The notes below the pieces were generated by a model. It was not told where the DNA came from. It searched no databases and saw only the letters and a program-made list of their open reading frames with translations. DNA of 64,000 nt, from NCBI GenBank assembly GCA_024760905.1, contig CM045733.1, positions 34,310,001 through 34,374,000 on the forward strand, given 5' to 3'. Below are positions 23,950-35,954 of this stretch, piece after piece; position 1 is the first letter of the stretch, and every line of letters begins with the position of its first letter. A program made the translations under genes and the position numbers. This DNA is from Plotosus lineatus (taxonomy: Eukaryota > Chordata > Actinopteri > Siluriformes > Plotosidae).

Positions 23950-24715
23950 CTACATACCAAGAGACTGAGATCCTACTTTGCACTTGAGTTCTCATTAATT
24001 ATGCAATTTGTCATAAAGATTGATGTTTTAATATAAGAAAAAAAGTTTTTAATCTGTAATCTTAAATATATTACTCTTAGTCTTAACCTATAATATTCCT
24101 AGCAGCATCAAACTGACTGAGAGTAAACCACAAAAGCAAACTGTCATGCTAAATTAGATTACATCACCTCAGAGACTCCCATGTGTTGAATGAGACCACT
24201 GATATTCAGTGTCACTATCGGATGTTACCACGGTGATGTAATCGACTACACAGAAAGAACAAATTCCTTAGGGAAGGGTTTTGCCATAATGTCAATATAT
24301 TAAACTTTATTTTGGCATTGGGAATGGAAAGTACCCACACAGTGGGTACTGTTTAGGAGAACAAAGCACAAAGACTCTAATGGCATGAATGGGTGGACCG
24401 GATTACAGATTATAGTTTTCCCTTTTTAAAATGTGAACAGCTGTTTCTAGAAGTTGCTGTAGTCTTAGTGCGGAAAAATACACTTGTGGATTTAAAGTAA
24501 AAACACTTGTCATTATCTTTTTTTGTTAACAGTACCCCCGGAGGTTGACCTCCTTGAAGACTTTGGTTCCAAGCCTTATCATGCCCACGTGCACATCTAA
24601 TCGCTGATTTGAGCCCTATATTAAGCTAAAAAACATGTGTTAAAAACTGCAGGAAGGCAAGAATAGGTTTGGTTACCACCATTTTAAAGTATTCGACAAG
24701 AAATAATTGTTGAAT
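23950..24715. other. Intergenic, nothing recognised
   Basis: No gene or repeat family supported. Confidence 0.4.
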
Positions 24716-25040
24716 AGAGTGGCACAATGGCATAGTTGCTGGTACATCTACCTCACAGTAAGAGGTTCATGGGTTCAAGTCCTGAGCTTGGGTGTTTCTT
24801 TGTGAAGTTTTCAAGTTCTTCCCATGCTTGTGTGAGTTTTCTCCGGATCGTCTGTTTTCCTCCAACAATCCAAAGGCATGCATGTCAGGGGAAATGGCTG
24901 TTCCAAATTACCCCTGGACATGGATATGAGTGTGAATGTGTATGTGTGTGTTGGCCCTGCAGTGGTCTGGTGAGCTGTTCAGGGTGTACCCAGCCATTGA
25001 CCAGAATTCAGCAGTTCTGCAACTGAGTGAGTGAGAGAGT
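24716..25040 (+). mobile_element. SINE type A with L2-like tail
   Basis: The head reads gtggcacaatggcatagttg with B-box-like gggttcaagtcctgagc. The body holds ttctccggatcgtctgtttt and caatccaaaggcatgcatg. The tail reads ggtgagctgttcagggtgta and ends gagtgagtgaga. Diverged copy. Confidence 0.8.
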
Positions 25041-25589
25041 AATTATGTTAAAAAAAAGAAAAAAGTAATTATGAAGTGTGTTGTGATAACACCTGATATA
25101 GCTTTCAGGGTTTGATCTCAGCTGAAGAAAAACTAGTCTTACAGAACATCTTTATGCATTAATCGCAACAAAGCACCCAACATTATCTTTCAGCAACGCT
25201 CAATTATGAAAAATCTCCTTGGACATATATTCTTTAAACTCCCAACAGACCTGTGAAAACTTATCAAATACTCATAGGGTGAATAGTGTTCACCAGATTG
25301 TGCAGTTTTGGGAATGGTGGCCAAACTCCAGAAAAATAAAGACTGGCTCCACAAGATGTCTGGGAGCATGTAAAAATTCTTTTCTCCAATGTCATGACAG
25401 GGAACATAATTAATGCCCCCTTTCTTTGCTAATATGTTGGGACGGATTGGATTTGTGCAGATCAAACAGTGCAGCTGTGGTGCGAGATGAATTATAGTCC
25501 ATTTTAAATTGAGTCCCTTCATTCATTTCTGACATTTACAGTTGACTTATCCTCCCTCAATGGGGCCTCTTTCTTTTCTGGAAAAACCC

Positions 25590-25590
<1 letters not shown>
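25041..25590. other. Intergenic, nothing recognised
   Basis: No coding or repeat signal supported. Confidence 0.4.

Positions 25591-25677
<87 letters not shown>
25591..25677. repeat. (GT)n microsatellite
   Basis: About 42 GT units. Confidence 0.95.
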
Positions 25678-25678
<1 letters not shown>

Positions 25679-25679
25679 C

Positions 25680-26898
25680 TGGGTCCACTTGTGGGTTCCT
25701 TGCTGCTATTGAAGATGGCTGGTGGGTAAATTACTAAAACGAATATGATGTCATCCTCCCCACCATGTTATAGTACTATAACAAGCTACAGATGAGGAGT
25801 AAATCTGCAACACGCTTAGAAGGCCTTGGTTAATCCACCATTTTTCTCAATCATTCAACTAAACTTATAGCCAACAATGCTAAACAACAATAATAACTAA
25901 CTTACAAATTACAGACAATAATGTCGGGAACAATGATAATTGCATGATATATCAGTAATTTCGGAAGTAATTGGATTTGAGTTTTCTTGAGAGAAAGTGA
26001 TTTATTATACCAGCCAATGAAGAGTGCAGTTCTTTTGTTTTGTTGTAAGCAGTATTATGCAAACTTTTGCAGTCTGATTTCACTGAAACTTGGTGGAAAG
26101 GTATAGAATGGGCCAACAAACAAACAGAAAAAAACCTCACAAGTTGGGGCGGATCCATGTCATGGGGTAGATCCACATATTTAGTGTGGCCCATGTTGCA
26201 AAATACAGCATTTGGCCTTGGCAGAATACCATACATTGAAAAAAATATCCACCTAGGCACAACTGTATTTTAACATGATTCAAAAGGTTTTTGAAATACA
26301 TATTCATACATAAAAACACAAAGTAGTTGTGGGTGCAGATTTACAAAGTATAGTAGCGTCAACTATATTGTCTTTATCATAGGTCTGTAATCTCCAACTG
26401 CACTTCTAGTTTTATTTTACTTTACGTTCTAGGCATAACTTGCAAAAAGTATACATTTGCAACTACAAAATCTACATAGGACATATGTAAAGTGTTGCTA
26501 AAACTAAAATACACTATAATCCAAAGAATTTTGAAATGTAATCATCAGGTGGCCAGAAGCCTGAGAATTGCTTTGTCAATCTGATGTGCTGACTGATAGT
26601 AAATACAGACACAATAAATAAGGCTTTAAGGTTGTTTTGATTTGAGTATTTCAGTGAATAAAGCCACTATTTGCTCACTTCCTGTTCACATATGCACAAA
26701 AACCAGTACAGCTGCCAGGAACAAACAGGAATGTCTAAAAAATGCAAAACAACTACTAGTACATACAGAAGTTATCACTTAGCATTATACAATACGGATT
26801 TTTTCATCTGGAAGGACACACACAAAAAAATTGTATCATAAAACTACAAAAATATAGAATGCAACATAAAGCATTATGTTCTGACATAACCCCACACG
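25680..26898. other. Intergenic with a possible old interspersed repeat at 26070-26250
   Basis: The words ctgaaacttggtggaaaggt and ggggcggatccatgtcatgg resemble a widespread fish interspersed repeat that I cannot name. The rest shows no gene. Confidence 0.35.
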
Positions 26899-26938
26899 CA
26901 TACACACACACACACTCATACACATACACTCACACACA

Positions 26939-27007
<69 letters not shown>
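26899..27007. repeat. (CA)n microsatellite
   Basis: CA run with a few CT/CATA interruptions at its left side. Confidence 0.95.
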
Positions 27008-27010
<3 letters not shown>

Positions 27011-27190
27011 TATACATCAAATCGGAAACACAAGAGTTTCAAGTGAGTGGGTGTCATGCACCACATGTCTCATTTGAGGCACGTTTTCAGGCTCACTGTC
27101 AGCCGTACTTTATAAGGCCAGAGGGTTGCGATTCAGTTGATTGATGTTTGCATGTTAAAGAAATCAGTATAAAAATGTTTTTTATGCTTC

Positions 27191-27260
<70 letters not shown>
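27191..27260. repeat. (CA)n microsatellite
   Basis: About 35 CA units. Confidence 0.95.
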
Positions 27261-27262
<2 letters not shown>

Positions 27263-27907
27263 GTTGTGAATAAAAATAATTTAGGTAGGAAACAAGAGAA
27301 ATGACTAAGAGTGAGGAAATGAAGCGAAAGAAATTAGTGTGAGTATGCAAAAATATATGAAGTAGAAGCAAATAAGAGCAAAAACAGATGTTTACATGCC
27401 TTCCCACATTTTCCCACAAGACTGTAAAAAAAAAAAGCTCTGCAGTCTGGCAGAGTGTACCTTTGTTTTGACCATTTCTCAATGCACACCCTAGTAACTT
27501 CAATACCTGGAATGCAGTGGGAATGTCAACAGCAGGCATCCAGTAATGCAAGATATTGGACCTTTGACCCTTCATTCTAAGGAGAGGTCTTAGTAAAGGG
27601 TTGGACTACAAAATGCCACCAGACCAAATCTGATGTGCGTTCCATTTGGTTTGTCTGGGTTGTAATGCTCATGTCTGGTCTCATCCTGTGCTCTATTGTC
27701 TTTGGCATGTTTTGAGTTCACAGGCATTTGCATTCAAGATTGGATCAGTCTTGGCCGTTAGGCTCACCTATACTAGTTGGAGTTTAATTGGCCTTCATTC
27801 ACCAATATTTTATTTTCTCGGGTTTGTTACGAGCAACAAACAGAATCGAAAGCACAGTCAGGACCCATCTCCCCACCCGAAGGTGGAGAGAAGCTAAGCT
27901 TTCTCTC
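27261..27907. other. Intergenic, nothing recognised
   Basis: No gene or repeat family supported. Confidence 0.4.
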
Positions 27908-27928
27908 TTTTTTTAATTCTCTGTATTC

Positions 27929-30675
27929 TTCTTCTTCTTCTTTAGACATTAAATCAATCTACTTAAAAACTTCTTCTTCTTCTTCTTCTTCTTTTACTTT
28001 CGGCTTTTCCCTTCAGGGGTCGCCACAGCAAACCATCCGCCTCCATCTCACCCTTCCTCTGTATCTTCTACTCTTACTCCAACTACCTTTATGTCCTCCT
28101 TCAATACATCCATAAATCGTCTCTTTGGTCTTCCTCTCGGCCTTCTGCCTGATAGTTCCAACCTCAGCATCCTACTGCCAATATACTCATTATCTCTCCT
28201 CTGTACATGTCCAAACTATCTCAATCTAGCCTCTCTGATTTTGTCTCCAAAACCTCTAACATGTGCTGTCCCTCTGATGTACTCATTCCTGATCCTATCC
28301 ATCCTCGTTACTCCCAAAGAGAACCTCAACATTTTCATCTCTGCTACCTCCAGCTCAGCCTCCTGTCTTTTCCAAAGGGTCTCCACCTTGAACTCTTCTG
28401 TTACACCGACAGCACACCTCACCACTGTCTTGCATCTCTCATACATGTCCTGCACCAATCTAATATACTTCTGTGCCACTCCAGACTTCCTTATGCAATA
28501 CCACAGTTCCTCTCTCGGCACCCTGTCATATGCTTTCTCCAGATCCACAATGCAGATCCTTCTGACATTCTCTGTACTTCTCTATTAACATTCTCAAAGC
28601 AAACACTGCATCTGTGGTGCTCTTTCTTGGCATGAAACCAAACTGTTGTTCACAAATGCTGACCTCTGCCCTTAGTTTAGCTTCCACTATTCTTTCCCAT
28701 AACTTCATCATACAGCTCATCAACTTTATCCCTCTGTAGTTGCCACAACTCTGCACATCTGCCTTGTTCTTGAAAATGGGCACCATCACACTTCTCCTCC
28801 ATTCCTCCGGCATCCTCTCACTCTCTAAGACTTTGTTGAATGTTTTTATCAGAAAATCTACTGCTACCTCTCGTAGACACTTCCATACCTCCACCGGTAT
28901 GTCATCAGGACCAACTGTCTTTCCACTTTTCATCCTCTTCAATGCCCTTCTCACTTCACCCTTACTAATCTTTGCTACTTCCTGGTCCTCAACAGTCACC
29001 TCTTCTACTCTTTTTCTCTCTCTCATTTTTCTCATTCAACAGCTCTTCAAAGTAGTCTTTCCATCTTCCCAGCACACTTCTGTCATCAGTCAACACGTTT
29101 CCCAGTCTATCCTTAATCACTCTAACTTGCTGCACGTCCTTCCCATTTTTATTTCTCTGCTGTGCCAACCTGTATAAATCATTTTCTCCCTCCTTACTGT
29201 CCAACCTAGCATACAAGTCATCATACGCCCTCTGTTTGGCCTTTGACACTGCTACCTTCGCCTTACGCTGTGTCTCCCTGTACTCCTGTTTACTCTCTTC
29301 GGTCCTCTCTATGTCCCATTTCTTCTTAGCTAACCTCTTCTTTTGCACACACTCCTGCACTTCCTTGTTCCACCACCAAGTCTCCTTATCTACTGTTCTT
29401 CCAGAGGAGGCACCAAGTTCTCTTCTACCTGGCTCCTTGATCACATTAGCTGTAGTTGTCCAGTCATCTGGAAGCATTTCCTGACCACCCAAAGCCTGTT
29501 TCAACTCCTCCTTGATGACAACATGACATTCCTTTTTCAGCTTCCACCACTTTGTCTTCTTCTCTGCCTTTGCCTTCTTCACCTTTCTCACCATTAGTAT
29601 CATCCTGCACACCACCATCCTATGCTGTTTGGCAACACTCTCACCCACTATTACTTTGCAGTTACTGACTTCCTTCAAATTACATTGCCTACACAAGATG
29701 TAGTCTACCTGTGTGCTCCTACCTCCACTTTTATAAGTCACCCTATGCTCCTGTATCTTCTGGAAAAAAGTATTGACCACATCAATTTCCATCCTTTTTG
29801 CAAAATCTATCAACATCTGTCCTTCTGTGTTCCTGTCCTGGATACCAAACCTGCCCATCATTTCCTTGTCCCCTCGGTTGCCTGCACCAAAATGTCCGTT
29901 GAAGTCTGCACCAATGCCCACTCTTTTACCTTTGGGGGTACTCTGCATCACTTCATCTAACTCACTCCAGAATCTCTCCTTCTCTTCTAGCTCACATCCT
30001 GCCTGTGGGGCATAAGCACTAACAACATTGAGCATCACACCTTCTTTTTCTAACTTGAGACTCATCACTCTGTCTGACACTCTTTTCACTTCTAGAACAT
30101 TCTTGACAAACCCCCTCCTTCAAGATGACTCCTACGCCATTTCTCTTCCCACACCATGATAAAACAGCTTAAACCCCACTCCTAAGCTTCTAGCCTTGCT
30201 ACCTTTCCACCTGGTCTCCTGAACACACAGTATGTCCACCTTCCTCCTCTGTATCATGTCAGCCAGCTCTCTACCTTTTCCTGTCATAGTTCCAACATTC
30301 AAAGTCCCTACTCTCAGTCCTAAACTCATGCCTTTCCTCTTCTCTCTCTGCCTACGGACACACCTCCTGCCTCTCCTTCTTCGACCTCTCCTTCTTCGAC
30401 CAACAGTAGTCCAATTTCCACCAGCACCCTGTTCGTTAACAGCACTGATGGCTGTCGTTGTTAACTCGGGCCTCGACTGATCCAGTCTGTAATTTGTCTT
30501 TACGGTTTGCATTTTGTATTTTGGCAAAAGTTTTACGCCTGATGCCCTTCCTGTCACAACCCTCTGCATTTATCCGGGCTTGGGTCCGGCGTGAGGGTGG
30601 GCACTTGTTTGTGGGCACTTGTTTGTGGGCCCCCCCACACCCCCCCCCCCCCCACACACACACACACATGGCTGC
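27929..30675 (-). mobile_element. RTE-like LINE copy C, internally deleted
   Basis: Flanked by a 20-bp duplication with one mismatch (tttttttaattctctgtatt at about 27909 and its copy at about 30677). Three frames read on minus: 30569-30132 (N-terminal basic part and endonuclease start), 30089-28989 (endonuclease with GADFNGHFGAG and linker), and 29035-28526 (RT, GPDDIPVEVW to KSTTDAVFALRM). In 28548-28216 the text jumps in frame from TEEFKVE to [11 protein letters not shown], losing the FADD catalytic box (junction near 28376). A 5-bp deletion lies near 28553. The 3' end has two GAA arrays with 29 bp between them. Confidence 0.88.
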
Positions 30676-30860
30676 ATTTTTTTAATTCTCCGTATTAAAC
30701 TTTTTAAATTATTATTTTTTATTATATTGCACAGTATCATGCATATAAATATCACTTCATGATGTTTGAATAATGTTTGTTGTAATCCATGGCATATTTA
30801 ATAATTGATAACACTGTTCACAGGGTAATCATAGACCAAATCTTTTAAGGCTGGCCTGTT

Positions 30861-31279
30861 CTTCTTCTTCTTCTTCTTCTTCTTCTTCTTCTTTTCCTTT
30901 CAGCTGTTCCCTTCAGAGGTCACCACAGTGAATCATCTGCCTCCATCTCACCCTATCCTCTGCACCTTCTTCTCTTACACCAACTACCTTCATATCCTCC
31001 TTCACCACATCCATAAATCTTCTCTTTGGTCTTCCTCTTGCCCTTCTGCCTTGTAATTCTGTCCTCAGCATCCTACCAACAATATATTCACTATCCTTCC
31101 TCTGTACATGTCCAATCCATCTCAATCTGGCCTCTCTGACTTTGTCTCCAAAACATCTTACATGTGCTGTCCCTATGATGTACTCATTCCTGATCCTACC
31201 CATCCTCGTTACTCCCAAAGAGAACCTCAACATTTTACTTTACTTTACCTCGTTACTCCCAAAGAAAACCTCAACATAA
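30861..31279 (-). mobile_element. RTE-like LINE copy D, 3'-end fragment with local duplication
   Basis: (GAA)n tail at 30866-30891, then the 3' terminus and the last 106 codons ([11 protein letters not shown] to the end, 31233-30913). The 5'-truncated edge is duplicated: cctcgttactcccaaag at about 31206 recurs at 31248, separated by cattttactttacttta. Confidence 0.88.
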
Positions 31280-34200
31280 ATTGCAGCTTTTGGGACAACG
31301 CATGTTTGAAGCCCATGCAGATTTATTTATGGAAACTGACAAATATATAAAATGGCTTTGTGTACAAAGAGGTTTTCTTGTGGAGCCAGCAACAGGTAGC
31401 ACCAGATACCAGGTAGCAACAAATGTTCAAATGTACTAACTATTTCCCCCCACTTGCAAGTCCGAAAGTGTATAAATCTACTGGGTCAACAATATACTAA
31501 ATTTCCCTATTCTGAACATAAACAATGTCCAATCAGGATATTTTGCTCAGATGCTGCTCTAAACAACATTATTGGTGCAGTAAACTGTACACACTTTCGA
31601 TAAATTCCTATACCTTAGCCATAAATAATACAGTCCAATTCACCTGTGACTCCTAGAGACACCTATAGAATGTATTCTTCCATTTGCTTACAGTATATAA
31701 ATTTTATAGATTATATAAAAAATTCAGCCAGTGGAAAGCTGGAAAAACACCATGTCACTGTATATATGACAATTGCAGTTGCCAGCATCTCATGCCTGTG
31801 TTTAGCATTTTTTTTCCTCAGCCTTTGATTTAGGGTCAAAGTACTTTTTTACTTCTCCAAAATACATGCTACTAAATATAATATCTCATCTGGAATTTAT
31901 TGACTGTCACAGCATTTCTATTTCAGAAGGAAGTTAAATTCTTCCTCCTGTTAGATTTGCATGGTTAGTGGATATCGGAAACTATTGAAAATAGTTGAAA
32001 GAGACCTGAATACCTCTGCCCCAGATATAAAAGTAGTACAAACTCCAATGTACCTATGACACAATGCCCAAAATAGGGGCCCACCACCCAAGGCATATTT
32101 CAACAGAAATTGCAAAAAGTTTCCCTGCGTGTGGTAGTAGAAATAAAGGTGTGCTGTCGAGCAACATGTCAAGCTAAAATCTTTCACTATACAAGCAATG
32201 CCCCTGTATTACTCCCAGTGGGGAAAAACACCCCAATGAGGAATATTACAATGCCATTTTGTTGCTGCTTTTTCCTTATGAGATTGTTTATTTTTTTTGA
32301 GAAAAATTGCACTGGAGTGACCACAAGTAATCCAATATGAGGTTCGGAGAAAGCAATACCATACTATACCAAACTCTAAGAGGTATGTACCTGTATATCT
32401 ATGCTTTCTTCCTTGTGGTCTTATTTGTTCTCTCGCACTCTTTTTCACACCTTCATCCTCTCTTTCTTTCTCTCCACAATAGGTTATTATTTTTCAAGTT
32501 CAACAGCCTGGTTACAGTTTCACATGAAGTGCATACAGTAGTTCAACCTCCTGTCATGCACCTAACATGTACGTTACAAAATACTATCGATTGTCATTGA
32601 ATTATGCTGACCGATGGTGATTCCAGTTGCTGCACTAATGCTCAAGTTTAAAAAAAAAGAAAGAAAAATAGACATGAGGAACTGGCAGCTTGGTCATGTG
32701 AGAAGGATAGCAGACAACATGCCTGTACAGAAGATTGTATCAGCTCTACAGCAGCATGTATAAACTGCACCCCTCTTATCTGCCTTGTTAAGACATACCA
32801 GACTTTCTTCTATGATTTGCTGAAGCAAACATAAAACCTGCATTGAGCAACACCCCAGGCAGACTGATTGCAAAGTTTTTCTTTTAGCCATGTTGATGAT
32901 TGAAAAAAATAAACAAATCCCTTCTAAAGACACACATGCAGTACTTCTGCAGATGGACAAAATGGGAAAAGATATTCACAGCTGGATATGTGTAATTCCT
33001 GTTCCTAGAAAACATGGTAAATATGCTGCTCTTGGCCTGAAAGACAAAGAGCAAGAGCTCTAAATTCCTGGGGACTGAAAGAGGCCAAGAGCAGTGGAGC
33101 GTGTGCTTTATTTCAGATCACTGTTAAGCTGGGCCTTGTGAAGTAAAGATAGTAGGACAAAAGGTATGTAGCAGTATATACAGTGTTGGATTCTTATGAA
33201 ACAAAACCTAGTAATCAAAGGCTGTTTTCTTTAAATATTTAGAACTGAATCTTTTGTGAAATTTTCAGCATTAAACCATCTGATCTGTCATAAACACTGT
33301 CTGCAAATGTAGACAGTTATAATGATTTGCATTAGAGTAGCCTGAAGTTTCTCTAGGTGACAGATTCAGTCATGGCCCAGATGCATGCATGCAAAGGAAA
33401 AAAAAAAGAACCATTTCCTGTTCACAAAAAAAACATTACATAACTTCAGAGGTGGGGAAAGCTTAGCTCAGCAGCTGTCAAGCCAAGTCTGACACATGTG
33501 TGTACTAAAATAGGGCGTTTAGAAGAGAACAGGAAAAACCCAAGACAGACAATAGTAATGATCTATCAGAGTACATACATTTTGGTGTTATTTTATCTAA
33601 TATCTCTTTTAGGAAAGTTTTATGGAAGTTCACATACAATATGCATGAAAAAATGGTGAGAATGAAGGTAAAGCACTAATGCTCAGTGCTTCAGTCTGTT
33701 CGATGCTGAAAATATTCAGTTTTGCAGATTTAATTCATTGCATTATTATTTTATATTTTGTTTTAAAATACCAATTTACAGATTGTAGTGATAAAATACT
33801 GCAATAACGGTAAATTAGTCATAATAATTACAGAAAGGCCACGATCTGGTTGATTTGCTGTCTTGGGAATTATAAGCAGTTATTAAATGAGGCAAAATAT
33901 GGCATCTAGAATTATTAGGTTGAGGTTGTGATAACACCCTCCAAGATCAAATAATTCTTCATATCATACAAAAGTCAGTTCTATAATTGTTTTATTATTC
34001 ATTCAAAATATTTTCAAAGCAGACAGTCATGTTCACCACACCAATTCAGAACGCAAGGTCCAGGATGCTTAATGACACTTCAAATAATGAAGACTACTGA
34101 GGGGTAACAGCTTTCTCTTAGGAAACCCACAGTTATTGAACAGCCTTCCAGTTAAAATTCAATACTGAGACACAACCTGACTTTGAGATCAGGCTGATAT

Positions 34201-34580
34201 CTTACTTGTTTATTTAAGTATTTTGTTAATAATTCAATTAGGTAAATGAGCAGATCTTGAGGTTCTCAGAAATAGAAAGTTACATTAAATCATGATGTTT
34301 TTGATGAGAGGCTGATTGTCTCCGGTTACAGGGTGCCTTCATGTTAGTGTCCTGGTTCTCTCTTTTTAGTTATGCTGCCATAGTCAGTATGTCTTTGTGT
34401 TAAGCTATAGTGAAGTTTCTGCGACATGGATGTATTTTATCTGGTTTCACACAAATGAGGTTGGATTGTCCCTTGAGTCTGATTCACAAATAAACTTGGA
34501 TTTGGCTTCATATATAATATAGAATTATTCGGTCTCAGCAGAGAACAACTCGTCCAACAAGTCATTCTCTATAGGCTATC
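31280..34580. other. Long quiet stretch, no gene or repeat recognised
   Basis: About 3.3 kb of AT-rich sequence without a convincing exon, RNA gene or repeat. Short open frames here lack family resemblance and splice context. Confidence 0.4.
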
Positions 34581-35140
34581 CAGTAGGCACCCATTATTTG
34601 CAGTGGTTGCTTTCCGCTCCTTCTCATGGATCCTGAAAATCTGCCAATTATTGACGTGTTTTTAAAAACCCTATGTATGATATTACATGCGCTAAAATAT
34701 GCTTATTAAACACATTCTATAGACAGTCTTACTCATTAATACAGTAATAATGCAGTAAAATGTAGTAATGATTAAGTAAAAACTTTTACAACTTTGTACT
34801 GTGAAAATATTTATTCATGAATAAAGCGCTTAGGCTCCTTACCAGAAGCTAGAGAAGATACAGAGTGAGTGGCATCATGGGGTTTCAATAATAATTAAAA
34901 ACACACTAAAAAAACATGTGAATTCACAATTCATGTAATCACGTTGATGACATGTGCGTGAAGGAGAAAAAAAAAAAAGAGCTGTGCACATCATCTGCAA
35001 CCAATCAGCAGGAGGGAGAAAAAAAAGCTCTCAGACATTGGCTAAATTTGAATCACGTGCCAGGAACTTCTGGGTTTGGCGCAAATCCGCGGGTATGCGG
35101 AGCCACGACTGCTGAACCGTGAATAGGCAAGAGCTTACTG
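34581..35140. mobile_element. Tigger/pogo-like MITE
   Basis: The left end reads cagtaggcacccattatttg. The right end on minus reads cagtaagctcttgcctattc. The interior (tagacagtcttactcattaa, gtagtaatgattaag) is shared with 42081-42370, and its right part (gagtggcatcatgg) with 45811-45890. No transposase. Confidence 0.65.
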
Positions 35141-35264
35141 TATCATACATTGCCTCATTCAATAATTTCTTATTATTTAATAGCTTTCCACCAGTCACAA
35201 ACAAGAAAATCTCTTGAATAAATAATCCTGAACATTATTATTCATTCAACCCAGTGGTTGGGTG

Positions 35265-35565
35265 CTAGATGACTTTCCCCAAGGTCTGGTTTAAGCCCTA
35301 CCGTCACTAGTTTGTCACTGCTGTCCCCCCAGTGCAACTAACTGGGTTATTAAAGGCTGGTCTTGTCTCTCACTGTGAGAGGTATGTAAAAACAAACACT
35401 GCTGACTTTTATCAAACATTGACTGCATTGCTGTCACTGGGTTTCTGCAACTGCGATTGCTTGGTGAGCTGTCCAGGATGTACTCTGCTCTTGCTCAGGG
35501 TTGACTAAGATGGGCGCCAGCCTCCCCATGACCCTAATTAGGGTTAAACAGTTCAGAGAATTAAT
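35265..35565 (+). mobile_element. SINE type B with L2-like tail, head decayed
   Basis: The central domain (cccccagtgcaactaactgggttatt, gtctctcactg) is joined to an L2-like tail (ggtgagctgtccaggatgta, ccctaattagggtt). Confidence 0.75.
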
Positions 35566-35954
35566 GAACTAATTATTATTCATTCAAGAGATTTTCTGTT
35601 TTTTTTAATTGGTGTAAAAACATTGAATAATTCTTGTTATTGCATTGCTAGGGATTAACTCAATCGTTGTGCTGTAGCTGTCAGATGACTCAAATAATTA
35701 TACTACTGCCACACACAACATGGTAAAGTGACTGTGTATTTAAAATAATACAACTATTACAGAATTTGTTTTTTGTATGATAGGAATTTGGCCTCGGCGA
35801 ATAACCCCTTCACTGAGTAATTCTCTGCAGCATACTTTGCCTCATTCACAAGTTGCCCATTCCTGTATAGTATATTAGTATAGTGGTACTTACATAATTA
35901 TGAGATGTACAGTCTCTGTATTGTTGGAGCCGGTGCTTGGTCTGCATTAGTAAC

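Noticed and set aside
32337..32600. 87-codon frame with hydrophobic stretch
   Set aside because: No signal-peptide logic, splice sites or family resemblance; likely chance in AT-rich DNA.
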